Part shown: one piece after another, positions 23,708 through 35,767 of the stretch
How positions within the stretch are numbered: position 1 is the first letter of the stretch
Layout of the letters: each line of letters starts with the position of its first letter
Source of the DNA: Sequoia sempervirens
Taxonomy: Eukaryota; Streptophyta; Pinopsida; Cupressales; Cupressaceae
DNA length: 64,000 nucleotides
Assembly (NCBI GenBank): GCA_007258455.2
Contig: VDFB02321296.1
Span: 36,533 to 100,532 of the forward strand
Direction: 5' to 3'
Notes under the pieces: model-generated
The model's input: only the letters and a program-made list of their open reading frames with translations
The model's database searches: none
Told to the model about the DNA's origin: nothing
Translations under genes and position numbers: made by a program

Positions 23708-24241
23708 TTGGGTTCATCCACTTTCATCCAAGTTGGTCTCCTCCAAGAGCCTATCATTCCCTTCATGCCATACCATCCTCAAAATGGACTCACATCTTTT
23801 TTTCAAAAAAACAAGTATCCCATTGGTAAAAGGATTTGTCAAAAAATGCATTATCAAGGCAAAGGGTTAGGCCTCCATGAGCAAGGCATCTTAGAACCCC
23901 TCCAAATCCAAGAAAATCCTAATTATCATGGCCTTGGCTATAAGTCTCTAGATGTTGGTACTCCTTCCATTCACCCCAAATCCAAAATCCCTCCACTTAA
24001 ATCCAAATGTCCATGTTACCCATCCTCAAAATCTGTCTTGGGCCCTCATATTCCAAATCCTAGTCCTTCATCCCTTCCTTCCATTTTGGGTCCTTATGTC
24101 CAAAAGAAATTCCTCCAACCTCTCCATCCATCTTGGGTCCTTACATTCCACCACCTATCAATCCTATTCCAAAATTCCATTATCCTCTCTATCCATCACC
24201 TCATATCCCTAATCAAGATCTACAAAGGCACACACCCTTGA
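23708..24241 (+). pseudogene. Degenerate G-patch-like segment of element 3
   Basis: A frame of 177 codons contains, at roughly residues 41-85, the order GKRICQKMHYQGKGLG, then HEQGILEPLQ, then HGLGY. This resembles the G-patch core (KMGY.GKGLGK..QGI.EPI...GLGY) that some plant Ty3/Gypsy polyproteins carry next to the protease. G-patch domains bind RNA or helicases. The flanks are proline/serine-rich low complexity. The first Gly of the usual KMG is His here. No catalytic Asp triad of a protease is seen. The frame differs from that of 22743-23504, so at least one frameshift separates them. Confidence 0.5.
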
Positions 24242-26752
24242 ACCTTTTCCAACATAACTACACCAATACATCCATAATACATCCACATCATTCATATCCA
24301 TCCACCAATCCCATTTCTCTTGGAAGAAATTTGGATGTCAAATCTCAAACGCATAAAGTCAAAAATTGACAAAATTAAAAGGATCAACATGTCCCATCAA
24401 AAAGACATGCAAAAACAAAGAAAAATATGATCCACAATCAAAAAGCTAAATACCAAAGGCCGCAAAGGCCCATGAAGCAAAAATCAAAGTCAAAAACCAT
24501 GTGGATTCCAAAAATACTCATAAAATCAATGCATCCCAAAGAAATCAGAATTGGCATCCAAACTTGCTTATCCAAAAGCTTCATCCAATATTAAGTCCTT
24601 CACCCCATCTAATAATCATTTATCACCTCCATCTATTTTGGGTCCTTATATCTAAAAATCCACATCTACTCCATCTAAATCTCCAAATTCAAAAGCCACT
24701 TCTCTTACACAACTCCACCACCCTTCAAGGTGTGTGCCAATGTTGATCTTGCAAAATTTTCATTCACTCATCCACAAGTATTCCAATATCCCATCCATTA
24801 TCCAACATCCATCTTTCATCCTTCCATCCCTCTTATCCAACTCTTTGCATAAATCCATTTTATTCCCCTTACTATCATGCTACCAACGTCTATGAGTATA
24901 CCTCCAATTGTCATGATCTAATGAAGCACATCTTCAAGGGATACCATCCATGGAACTAGATTATTGAGTCCTCCCTTCATCTCCCTATCATACATCCATC
25001 TTCTTCCAAATCCACTTATTCATATCCTTATCCATATCTACCCGTCCTATTCCCAAAAAATAGAAAGTAAAAAGTAAAGAGAAACCATTTGTCCAATGGT
25101 GAAAACCACTTCTTGTGGTGCCTTGGATAAGTACCATGATGAAAACCTAGCAAACAGGCGTCATGTGTAATCCATTACCCTCTTGCACTCTACACTTAGG
25201 GGTAAGTTTCATCCATGTTATCCTACCTAGCATACTCCCTTTTTATCCCTCATTTCCTATCCATTATCCTACTTACATTCATCCCCCCTTTTCCCTCATT
25301 TGATCTTAAAAAGGCTAAGGATATTCATATACTTCATGCATTATATCCTTCCATCCATCTTATCCTATCCATATCAAAAATTCCATATCTCCCATATTAT
25401 CCAAATCAATTCATATTCCATTCCAATATTTGATCTTGATGAAGAGCCTAGGGGTCAAATTCCAATGCATCCATATCCTATCCACTTGATTTTGATCATC
25501 CTATCCATATACTCCATCATACATCCCTTATTATATTTGTATCCTTCCATCCTATCCAAGTACCCCTCTCTTTTCTCCCTTGATCTTGATAAGGCTAGAG
25601 GAAAAATACACATACATGCTTTGGACAATGTAAGCCTTACTTCCTCTACCATTCATATCCTTTATGCACTATACTTCCATATCATACATCACTCATCATC
25701 TTCCATCCATGATTGCACTACCTTAAGTGAGGGGCATCTTAGTACTTTGAAATTAGTGGAGCTCCATCATCCTATCTCCCATCATCACCCATTATCCAAA
25801 AGTTCTCCCTCCTATTCATGAAATTCCTCCATCCTTCCATCCTTTATCATATCTTGGTCCTCCCTTGTCTTTGGATCACATTAAATCCTCCATCCAATAT
25901 TATCTTATTGAATCCATTTATTCTCTATCCTTCCAATCCAACCATCCCCCAACCATCCCAATATAGTCCATCCAAATGCAATCAAGCCTAATCCATGCAA
26001 TCCAATCTTGCAACATAACGCATCATTCAAAACATTCCTTGGCTTTGTTTCTAGTCTTACAGTGAACCTTGATCCTTTAGTCGCATTATCATCATAGGGA
26101 TATGTCTTTCCCAATACTCACATTGTTTCGATATGTGTCCTTCCCACGTCAAACAACATCGTCATCACCATCAATCAATCTATCAATCGGTTTTCAACTT
26201 GACTTGGAGCATAGTCCTTGGTTGCTTTTGGTTTTTTGTGCATGCTTGCTTGTTGCTTGTGTGTCTTATCATTGTTTTCATTTATCATGGTCTTTGCATT
26301 CTATTATCACAAGGGCATCATGGTCTTCCATATCATGGTGTTATGGGGAATATGTTTTCACTTGACCTTTTTGATCACGCACTTGGCACATTGTCATCCT
26401 GGTTCCTTATACCTTGGTGCATAATTTTAAGTACAATATCAAATCTAGGTTGCTCATGTCATTGTAGCATGATGATTCTCCATCCTCCCTCTTCATCCAT
26501 ACTTTCATCATCCTTATCTATTTTCCTCTATCCTTTTATCCTTCATCCTTTAGTCCTCTCATCCATTTTGAGAGCACACTCGTGTTCTTTGAACCCACAT
26601 GTCCTCTTAAGGGGGCATACCACTACCTCATCGTCATCCTTCCTCATCCTCGCTAGTGACTGGAGTATCATGCTTCTAGTCCTAATGCCTTTCCTACCCT
26701 CTATGTTTTATTATCTGAAATGATGTTACTTCTCTTAGTCACAACATCATCT
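24242..26752 (+). other. C/T-rich low-complexity interior of element 3
   Basis: No conserved protein domain is seen. The strand is full of catcc, tccat and cctaatcat words, so the many long frames read as proline, serine, histidine and isoleucine strings and are likely compositional. A hairpin block at 25081-25170 stands out as conserved. Confidence 0.55.
25081..25170 (+). other. Conserved hairpin block in element 3
   Basis: About 90 bp are shared with 50771-50860 of element 7 while their surroundings are unalignable by eye. It can form three hairpins: ACCATT/AATGGT (25084-25089 with 25095-25100), ACCAC/GTGGT (25105-25109 with 25115-25119) and CATGATG/CGTCATG (25135-25141 with 25159-25165, one G-U pair). 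The last two are kept in the other copy with paired changes. A structured RNA signal (packaging, translation or dimerisation) is an inference. Confidence 0.55.
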
Positions 26753-26767
26753 CAAAGAGGGGAAAAA
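26753..26767 (+). other. Polypurine tract of element 3
   Basis: The tract caaagaggggaaaaa directly precedes the 3' LTR start tgtagacact at 26768. A decayed equivalent (caaagagtgatacaaaa) precedes the related LTR at 53029. Confidence 0.85.
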
Positions 26768-26973
26768 TGTAGACACTGAAAAATATCCTATACCTACGAA
26801 TGTCATTTTTCATATCAATTCCTCCTTCTACTTGCATAATTAAATAATTTTAATTATTTAATTATATTCTAAGTCATATTCTTCTATTAATTAAATAATT
26901 CTTAATTGTTTAATTAATTCATTTTCTCCTTATTCCTCCCTTGATTAATTAAATAAATTCCTATTTATTTAAT
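26768..26973 (+). repeat. 3' LTR of element 3, first part
   Basis: This matches the first 206 bp of the 5' LTR. It is interrupted at 26973 by LTR B; the last five bases (ttaat, 26969-26973) are the duplicated target of that insertion. Confidence 0.9.
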
Positions 26974-29900
26974 TGTAGTGCCCTCCGTTGACCTTTCCAG
27001 ATTTTGTGTAAGTGTTTAATTGCGTTATTGTTGTTTTGTGATTAGTGTTAACATAATATTTGATGGAATTTGTACTCAATTAATTAAAATAGCATTGAGT
27101 AAATAAAACTAGAAATTAAGATGAAAATTAAATAAATTAGTTTTATAAAATAATAAGTAAAGAGTTATTAATAAATAAATAAATTAATTGTTTTGTAAAA
27201 GTATTCTTTAATGATATTCGATAATAATTAATAATTCATTAGTTGTTCAAAGATCATTATTATAATCAGGAATTTAAATAGATAGGAAGCTGAAGTGTTT
27301 TAATGCAAGGAAAGCAATTGGAAAAGGGAAGGTGAATAGTTTATTGCTAACTAAATAAATAATAATAAAGCATCATTTTTGGGAGGGTAAAAAAGCAAGA
27401 GAAGCTGGAAAAAAAATGGTATATGCTTTATCTTCCTTTGTCTCATCAGCTTCCAGATAAAAAATATGGGAAGAAGAAGTGTGGATCGATGCCAAGTTAG
27501 TAGACTTCGGAGAATCATGGTAGCATTAAAGAAGTTATGCAAATCCTTTTGTAGTATGGGTGCTTCTTCGCTCGACAGTTGGAGGTTGAAAGAAGTTGTG
27601 GTTGCATCGGTGGAGAGCTCTCAGCATCAAAGCTCTGGTTTAGACAAACAATTTGTACCAGGTTTCTTTATTCTTCTGAATTTTTATCTCTATGTTTTTA
27701 AAAGAAAATGAATGCATGTTGCATGTTATTGCTTGAAAGTTTCTTAATCCTATAAAGGATATGCATCTTCTTCTTGCAGCTTTTTTCCTGTGTTGTCCTT
27801 TAGTAGCAATCCGCAATTCATTTCATTTTGAATGCTTGCTGCATATGCTTAATCTAATTTAGATATTTATAGTTTTCTTGAATTGAATTCCTTGCTATAT
27901 TTCAAGCCGTTGTCTCTTCTAGTGGTTTGTGTCGAATCTCCTCATTCAAACAATTGTTGTAAAGCGACACTCCTTTGGGGCCTCTTATGTTTCTGTAGTA
28001 TTTTGTTTGTAAAGAGCAATTCACTTTGTTAATTCCTGCTTTATAGGCCTTCCAAGCCTCTTCCCACAGACATCTCTCTCTGTTTTCATTTTTGACCTGT
28101 TTCAGCTGCAGAGGAAGTTTGAAATTATAAATAATCTCTCTGAATACATTGTCAACCTTGTCACAGCGACTCACTTGAACATGGTAGGGTGTATAGATTT
28201 AAATAAACTCTCTGATTTTATTATCAAATCCCAAATGTTATCCACAAAACTGAAGGAAAATGGCTTCTCACATTTTTTTTTTGCAACCGTAGCCATCTCA
28301 TACTTGGAGGAAGCTTGGTTCATGTGTTTTCTCTGATGTCGTCAATGAGCAGATTGTTCAAGTGAAGAAATTGAGGACCAATGAGCAGATTATTTAATTC
28401 TCTTGGTCTGCACAATGTTTCAAGCCTTTGCCAATTACCTCCGTTCAGTCGAAGTTGGGAGAAATTGATGTTATTGGATACAGTGTTTAGATTTCTCATA
28501 GTCTGGTAATATAAATTTATATAATCTCCCTAAAACCATTGGCAACCTATCATAGCTTCAAATTTCAGACTTACAAAGTTGTAGTAAATTAAATAGCCTC
28601 TCTGAATTCATTGTCAACCTGTCTCAGCTGTCGCACTTGAGCATAATAGGAAAGTTCAAAGGTTTTAAATACCCTGCTTGATTCTTCTGTCATTATATTG
28701 CAGTTGCAGCACTTGAAAATAAATTTATTTTTCCCCCCCAAACTGCAAACTGAGCACGTCTCTGGAAATTCGCTGCCAAACAGAAATGTGTCTGGTTCAA
28801 AAAGAAAAGGTTGTACATTAATTCTCCTGCTCTTAGGTCACGTATTTGCACCTCACCTTTCTCTTTCCCTTCAGCCTTGCTGATAACATTTGAGATTTGA
28901 TAATAATGCAAGCAGATGGCAATATTTCCAAATTCCTGTATTCACTTTCTTATATACTTGTCAACCTATCAAAGTGGAAGTTTCTCCAGAGTCACCTCTT
29001 ATCTCTCTCTCTCTTATTTCATTTTGTATATATGCTTGACACTGTTAAATATGATAGTAAGAATGTATTGTAATAAACTCCTAAAGCTACTTATCTCTCA
29101 GTATTTCCAAACTTTTCACCTTTCATCAATAGAATATAAATGAATGCAAATAAGCAGAACAAACTTAGCTATAACTCTTTCACTTGCAGCCAATGCTTAG
29201 ACATAGAACACCCCGAACAAATTACTTCATACTCTGTCTCTCTCCTAATATTTATAGCCGCTCATTGAAGATGAAAGGACTATTTAGTTGAATTTATTTG
29301 AATACTTGTTCACATGAAGATGCTCATTGAGACTTAAGTTGTACGAGTGCATTTTTATATTTATATTTTGTTAGATTGATATATATATATATATATTTAT
29401 GTTATTTAAAGAGAGAATAGTCTAGTTAATAATTGGTTATCATAGAAAGTATTTCTTATAATTAGTAGTGTTGTTAGGATAAATTGAACCATTAGTAAAC
29501 TAATGTTTCAGAGGGAATTGACTTAATTGCTTATTTAGATTATTAGAAGCCTTGATTAAATGAATGAACTTCTTGCAGTAATTATAGAAAGTTGTTTATG
29601 TCTAAAGCAAATGAACTCTTTTGTTTGAGAGTATTAATTGATTTTGAGAACTATGAAATTTAGTTACTTAAGTCGGGTAATGAAGGGAAAATTATTTAAA
29701 TAAATTTTTTCTTGAATTGAGACTTCCTTTTTAATTATTTCTCTTGAATTGATTAGGGAAAATGATTAATTAGTTTCAGGGGAGTGATTTCAATATTAGA
29801 AGCTAAAAATATAAATAGGTTGGATATTGGTTGAGGTGATATATAATTAAAGGATCTTGTTTTGAATAAATAAAGTTATTAATTGTTGGTATGAAATCTT

Positions 29901-32623
29901 GCCATGTAGTTATTCATCATGTATTAAGGATGGTGAAGTATAGAATCCTCACATTTGTTACTTTAAGAGGAAACATATGTTCTTTTAGAATATTATTAAT
30001 CATTGTATCTAATTTAGATTGGAAAGGTAGGTTAAAAATTTTAACTTGAGATTTATTTTAATATAATGAAAATTAAAATATGAAGTATATATTGACTTTT
30101 TCTTATATGTTCTCTTATTTGGTGATTTAATTTTATAGTACTAATTTCGTGATATCTTTTAATTCTTTTATATTCCTTTTAGTTTAAGAATTAAATAAAT
30201 ATTATCTTAATATCTAACTCCTCGCATCTTATAGAAATTTATTAGGAACAATGATTCTCTTATTTGTATATTCTAATTAAGTAATTGTTGAGTATCGTGT
30301 CATGGGTGTTTGTACTGAAATTTTATGGAATTGTGTATCCTTGGCCATGGTTAAGTATTATAGTAAACTCTATTTGACTTCATTATGGTAGTTTTATAAA
30401 CTTGAATTAACGAAATAAATTATTCCTTGAATTGAGTTTTCATTCTTAACTATTTCATTTGGATTGTTAGCTAGTGGATCACTTTATGACAATTCGAGTG
30501 TCTAATCGATGAGGTTCTTATATGGATAGTTATTTAGAACTTGAGATTGTAATTGGCCTGTTTGTTGAGAACATTGATTTTTTTCTGATTGATAATGTGA
30601 ATAGATAATTATTGTTGTTTCCATGTTTTCTGATTTTTATGATGGTGATTTACGTACCACTCTAAGGGATTCTTGTGAGGAGAAAATCGAGGTCTCCCGT
30701 GGAATACCTAGTTGGTGGCTTTTGGTTTTATTAAGTGATTTTGTTGAATTAAAGATTGATTTTCTTTTGAGTTTCCCTATTTGAGGTGACACCATTGTTG
30801 ATTTGTGGTTAGGTCTTGAGCAATCTTCCTTTTTTATGGCTTTTATGAGTTAATCTCATATTTGAGGGAAATTTTATCATTGTGTTGGAATTATTGGGGA
30901 AAAAATTTTGTTGCTTCATTTTACCCTTGTTTGTGGGTTTTCATTCTTTTTGGCTTCTAGAGGGTTGAGATGATTGTCAGTTGATGTTCTCTCTTTTATG
31001 TGCCCTTGAAGTGGCAAGTGTTTTGGTATTAGGATTTTGAAAGGGTTGTACGAGAATTGTTGAGACTCTGATTTTGTACTTGTTAGTGTGATGGGTAATG
31101 CCTCGCATGCTTTTATGTTGTGATTCTTTGTTCAATTATGATGGTACAACCCTTGGTTTTTATGTTGTTGGGTCTCTAGGGAGAGTGGCTCCTCGTGGGG
31201 GTCGGTGCCCCGTTTAAGGGGAAGGGCACAGGATAACCCACGAGTGAGTTAGTAATCAAGTGAAAACCTAATAATTAACTTAGGAGGGTTGGTTAGTAAT
31301 ATCATTATAAGATAAAAAAAATGGATGCCTCGTCTTCATTAGTGCTTCCGCAGACTAATGGAAGGTTGAGAATGCCGTGGTTGGCAAGGTCGTAACCTCG
31401 TCCTCATGAGAGGTTATCGGCTCCGCATGAGCTACCCTATGGTGCCGACGCCTCAAGTAGGAGGAAGGGCCAGGATATCCATAGATGGGGGCCGGCACCT
31501 CAGTTTGGAGGAAGGGCCAGGATAACCCATGTAGGCTATGCGATGACACTCTCCCCTAGTTGCCCATGTGTTTTACTTTATTGAGTTCCTCTGGAAGTAG
31601 GTTGTGGGAGTTGGTTTAGATTGTTGATATATGGATTTATATTGATTTGTGATTATTGCCTTGATACATCTTTGGTCTACTTTGTGGTTTTGGATGATCT
31701 CATTGATATTGATGACTTGTACTCTTTTGGTATTGTGATATGATGTTATTGTATTGTGTAATTGCAATTTAGAATTGTATTATGTTTATTAATTCAGTTT
31801 GACTTGGAATCATTTCATGATCATCCTTTGATTACTTTTTTACTGGTCATTACTTTAATTTATGTGATGGGATTTATGATTTTAAGTTAGTATGTTGACT
31901 CTTGTAATCCTTGAGTTTTATGATACTTTTGTATGTTGTTGAGTCTTGTGGTTCCCTGTTTGGATGTTCTTGGTTGTGGTCTCTTTCTTGTTAGCTCCTA
32001 GCACGGGGGGTGGGTCTTCGGACTCACATGGTCGGGTGGAACGTGCTAAGCACCCCATTGGGTCCCCAGTCGAGGATCGAGAGGTGCGGATTGGTGCGGT
32101 TGCAGCGACTCCAGAGTTGTACTTGTCTTGGAGCCAGTTATGATGCTTTGTATTCATCTCTTCTTCTATATCATGATTCTTGTTGTATGGTTTCCGTTCA
32201 TGGTTTGGAAACACTTTTGTATCATTGTACTTCTTAAACATTGTACTGTAATGTAATGTTAAACCCGATGTGGTTATTGGCCATGGCAGTTATTATTCAT
32301 TGTGTTGAGTTAAATTATGTATATGTTGTATTTACTCAGATGGTTTCTTATCAATGCTTTATCATGTATATGTTCTATTTGTTAATGTTTATTTTGTTAT
32401 GGATTATATCTTTGGTTTTCATTCTTATTGTCGTTGTGTGGATCTAAGTCGCGTAATGACTCCTCGTGTACCCCAAAGGGATGTATGTGTTAGTGAATCT
32501 TAATGAAATTCATGTCATGTCTTAATGTGTATTACATGTATGTTATGTTAATCTTTAAAAAAAAAAAGTTGTGCTATAATTATTGTTTAATTGTCCTTTG
32601 GGGTTCAACGATGGGGCGTTACA
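26974..32623 (+). mobile_element. Chromovirus solo LTR, copy B, nested in element 3
   Basis: The block starts TGTAGTGCCCTCC and ends GGGGCGTTACA, with a perfect TTAAT duplication (26969-26973 and 32624-32628). No internal gag-pol is present, so it is a solo LTR left by LTR-LTR recombination. Its 3' third shares with copies C, D and E the paired motifs ctagggagagtg (31176) and cactctcccctag (31547). It also shares the gcacggggggtggg block near 32000 and an A-run (32559-32570) 53 bp before the end. At 5650 bp it is about 1.6-2 kb longer than the other copies. The excess lies around 27400-29300 and includes leucine-rich-repeat remnants. The LTR belongs to the family whose pol is seen next to copy E. 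Confidence 0.88.
28097..28690 (+). pseudogene. Leucine-rich-repeat remnant of a TIR-NB-LRR-like gene inside LTR B
   Basis: Two blocks in the same forward frame show a 24-residue repeat. Block 1 (28097-28245) reads INNLSEYIVNLVTATHLNMV, then GCIDLNKLSDFIIKS; successive LS(E/D) positions are exactly 24 codons apart. Block 2 (28520-28690) reads NLPKTIGNLS, a stop, LQISDLQSCSKLNS, then LSEFIVNLSQLSHLSIIG, again with 24-codon spacing. This is the LPxxIxNLxxLxxLNMxGC pattern of plant NLR leucine-rich repeats, where the LRR senses or contacts ligands. Stops and a 270 bp degenerate gap show it is dead. A 5' frame at 27466-27711 could be an exon of the same source, but I cannot show it. Confidence 0.62.
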
Positions 32624-33375
32624 TTAATTATTCATTTTCCACTTTTCTACTATAATTAAATAATTATTTTAATTGTTTAATTATTCATTAGCTTTTTCTT
32701 CCATAATTAAATAAATTTTATTTATTTAATTATTTTTCACCTTTCCCTCCAATATTAAATAATTATTTTAATTATTTAATATTTTGTCCTTTTCCTCCAC
32801 TTTTAAATTAAATTATTATTTAATTTGAAATTCAACATGTCACATGTCTTCTATAATTAAATACTGCTTTTATTATTTAATTATTCACCTTCCCTCCCAA
32901 ATTAAATAATTTTATAATTATTTAATTTTCTCCTACAATCTCTTTTTATGTGCCAACCTCATTATCCATGCCATTCTTATATTCTCTTGTCTCATTCATT
33001 TTCCACCCTTGATTGAATTATTTTATAATTCAATCTCAACCATTCATTCTTAATCAAGTCCTATCTTTTCCCTAATTTAGCCCTAACCAATCTTGGCCAT
33101 TGATTTTCATATCTTATTGGATTTTAATCCTAGCCGTTCATTCAAAATTGTCTTTTCTATAAAAGAACTTTATCCTTGTCATTTTGATATCTACACTCTA
33201 TCTACATCAACATCTTTTATGTCAATGCCATGCTGCTAGAATCATGAGCAACCACATTCAAATCTTCAACAACTCAACATACTACATTAAATCTTTTGAG
33301 GTTTTCATGCATTTTGGTTTGATTTAAATTATGTTTTATGCATGTTTCTATTTCTATCCATTTTGAATGCCCACA
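32624..33375 (+). repeat. 3' LTR of element 3, second part
   Basis: This continues the LTR after LTR B and matches 19450-20200 closely, including six of the AT palindromes and the TATA-like region. It ends aatgcccaca, followed by the CTAAT duplication at 33376-33380. Confidence 0.9.
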
Positions 33376-33380
33376 CTAAT

Positions 33381-34058
33381 TTTAAATCTCATCATCTTAC
33401 ATTTACATATGAGAATGAGGTAGTAGTCTATTATGCTAGTACTAGTTGGTTGGGTAGCCAGCAATAGAACCTTTTACATACAATCTCTTTTCCCCACAAT
33501 CTTGAACTCCTTATTAGTTAATTAAGGGCCTCTTTCATAGGATTGGATTCCTCCTCAAGAAAAACAAATGGGTTACATATATGTTAATGTTCCTACATTG
33601 TAACCATTTTGAATGATATGATTATGTAAGTATAGTTATATTTCATGCTCCTTTTTTTATTAAGTGTTGGAAACCCTCATCATCTAGTGATGACATTTGA
33701 AAATATAAAAATATAATATACTTAATAGGAAATTACTTATGCTCAATGGAACATCAAATGATGATCTTAGTGGTTTAGGATATTACTAGACCTAACAACT
33801 CTCTTAATATCTAGGCTAATGAATGATTTGAAATATAAAGGAAAATGGTAATATGAAAATGCTTCTAGTCCTCACAATAAAATAGATTATGAATTGTAAT
33901 CAAATTCTATTGTTATAAATATATTGTGAATTAGAGATATTAAATACATGAGAAATTAAAGTTAGAGAGATTTCATAACACATGCCATAAAAAATGTTAA
34001 CAACATGCTAGTATACCAAGAGTAAAGTTTTGAGTTGTATTCTTCTTGAGTGAAAAGG
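33381..34058. other. AT-rich spacer without recognisable genes
   Basis: This is the right flank of element 3 up to the TCTAA duplication of LTR C. It continues the target DNA seen at 18366-19188. No frame longer than background or motif is recognised. Confidence 0.65.
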
Positions 34059-35649
34059 TCTAATGTAATGCCCCGTCTTGTAACCTAAGGAATGTAGCAA
34101 TTGTCTATGTAAGTGTAATAAATTTTTTTTAAAGTAATAATATTAACTTTATTAGTTGCATACATTCTCTAAGTTACGCGACGTCACACTACTTGAGATT
34201 CCATAGACAACTTTAGTATTTAGCATTGCATGTATTTAATTAACATAAACTTAAAAAGTAAACATTGCATAACATTTGAATTTCATTCATGATAGTATAA
34301 AGTACAAATAAGATTCTTACATTGCATTTGAAATAACATTACAATACTCATTCTTCAGATGAGTTAGATCAAATAATAATTTACAATTACATATTTCAAA
34401 TGTTCACCTCATAAACAATTGAGGGATGTTACAAATACAAGATTTCCAATTATGCAATAAAGGAAGTACATATATATCCAAATACGAGCTCTCCATTCAT
34501 GAAGCTCTCGTTGCCAAGATCATAAACTGGGGACCCAACGGAGTAAGGTGCACGTTCCACCCAACCATGTGGTACCCGTAGGTCCACCCCCCGTGCTAGG
34601 AGATAATAATATGGTTACCTAGACATAACCTATTCACCCTAGACACAAGTACATAATTAACTGATGGTTACATTACTTCCAGATTAAGGATAATCAAATA
34701 TACTAAGCTCACAAGGTTACTGTTATTTTAGGTGAAGTGTCATCACAATGTTGCAAAGGTTACCCTGGTGTTTCTTCCTAGGTTCCGACCCCCAACTTGG
34801 GTTACCCTGGTAACCTCTTACGAAACCCGGCCCCATATGCAAAATTTTACAGAATCAAATATCTTTTAAAGTAATAAGATATTGATTTTCTATTCCAGGC
34901 CTTCTCGAATTAATCTCAAGACTGAACTAGCTCTTGAGTCTAAAAGTGAGGCATATTAATCTACTTAAAGATTTTAAGTTAACTAATGTTTTGTTTAAGT
35001 TTCCACTGACTTACTAACTTTTTGTAAGCTACCCTGGCACCACTTTGTGTGCCGGCCCTCACACAGAACCACTCCCCTAAAGATAACATAAGGAATCTAA
35101 GTTTCCCTGACAAAGGTAAACAAGGTGCACAAAAATTCAACATATATTTCTACACATTTCATAACGAACATCAAGTCTATGTTCATAAAACCAGGTGTCT
35201 AAACACCGTGCAAAAGCATGTACACAACCTTAGTCAACACAAGGATTATACTTGAACAATTTACCATACCCACATTAAAGACAAACCAATCTAGAAGACT
35301 TGTACTTCTAACACATTCCCAATATGCCCCAAATAAAAGAAAATTCAATATAAAACAAATCAGGATAAATAGACATCTATTATTAGGATTACTAAATCCA
35401 ATCAAAACAAATAAAAGTTTAGCATAAAGATACATCAACTTGATTTCAATTCTTTTCTCAACTATTTTAAAAGGGAAATTGAATCAATTAATTTAATCCT
35501 AATTTTCTCAAATACACATAAATATACATATCAATTTTCTTTTTCCAATTTTATTGTTTGATAATAATTATCTTTATGCATTTACAATCATCTCTATAAC
35601 TAATCCTAAATTAATTAATAAATAAACTCCTGAAACTAATAAATATAAT

Positions 35650-35712
35650 TATATATATATATACATATATATACATATATATATACATACACACATATAT
35701 ATATATATATTA
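35650..35712. repeat. (TA)n repeat in LTR C
   Basis: A run of alternating TA with a few CA steps. A second run lies at about 36210-36248. Copy D has similar runs at 42250-42365 and copy B at 29379-29397, so TA-rich tracts recur in this LTR family. Confidence 0.85.
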
Positions 35713-35767
35713 TCAATTTAAATTTACATTAAACAAAATCAAAAATTGTTTTAATCACAAAACATTT

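Larger units (their letters stand above)
19194..33375 (+). mobile_element. Element 3: plus-strand LTR retrotransposon with palindrome-rich LTRs, carrying nested LTR B
   Basis: The 5' LTR (19194-20200) and the split 3' LTR (26768-26973 plus 32624-33375) begin tgtagacactgaaaaat and end gatgcccaca or aatgcccaca. A perfect 5 bp duplication CTAAT flanks the element (19189-19193 and 33376-33380). A PBS-like site follows the 5' LTR, and the purine tract caaagaggggaaaaa precedes the 3' LTR. The 6.6 kb interior has proline/serine-rich Gag-like reading and a degenerate G-patch-like segment, but no recognisable RT or integrase. Long C/T-biased simple-sequence tracts dominate 21950-26700. The presence of a G-patch-like motif suggests Ty3/Gypsy ancestry. 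Confidence 0.9.

Noticed and set aside
23049..25821. Proline/serine/histidine-rich frames as possible secreted or cell-wall proteins
   Set aside because: There is no signal peptide, they sit inside an LTR element between its PBS and purine tract, and the composition follows the simple sequence.
26133..26723. 196-codon hydrophobic plus-strand ORF that could look like a membrane protein
   Set aside because: It lies in the C/T-rich interior of element 3, where tcc/cat words create long Ser/Leu/His frames in several registers. No family motif is seen.
27466..27711. A TIR-NB-LRR first exon upstream of the LRR fragment
   Set aside because: The frame is short, has no TIR motif, and the link to the LRR blocks is only proximity. 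It is mentioned as a possibility but not annotated.
31918..32241. ORFs on both strands near the gcacggggggtggg block
   Set aside because: The block is LTR sequence shared by copies C, D and E, where the frames are not kept.
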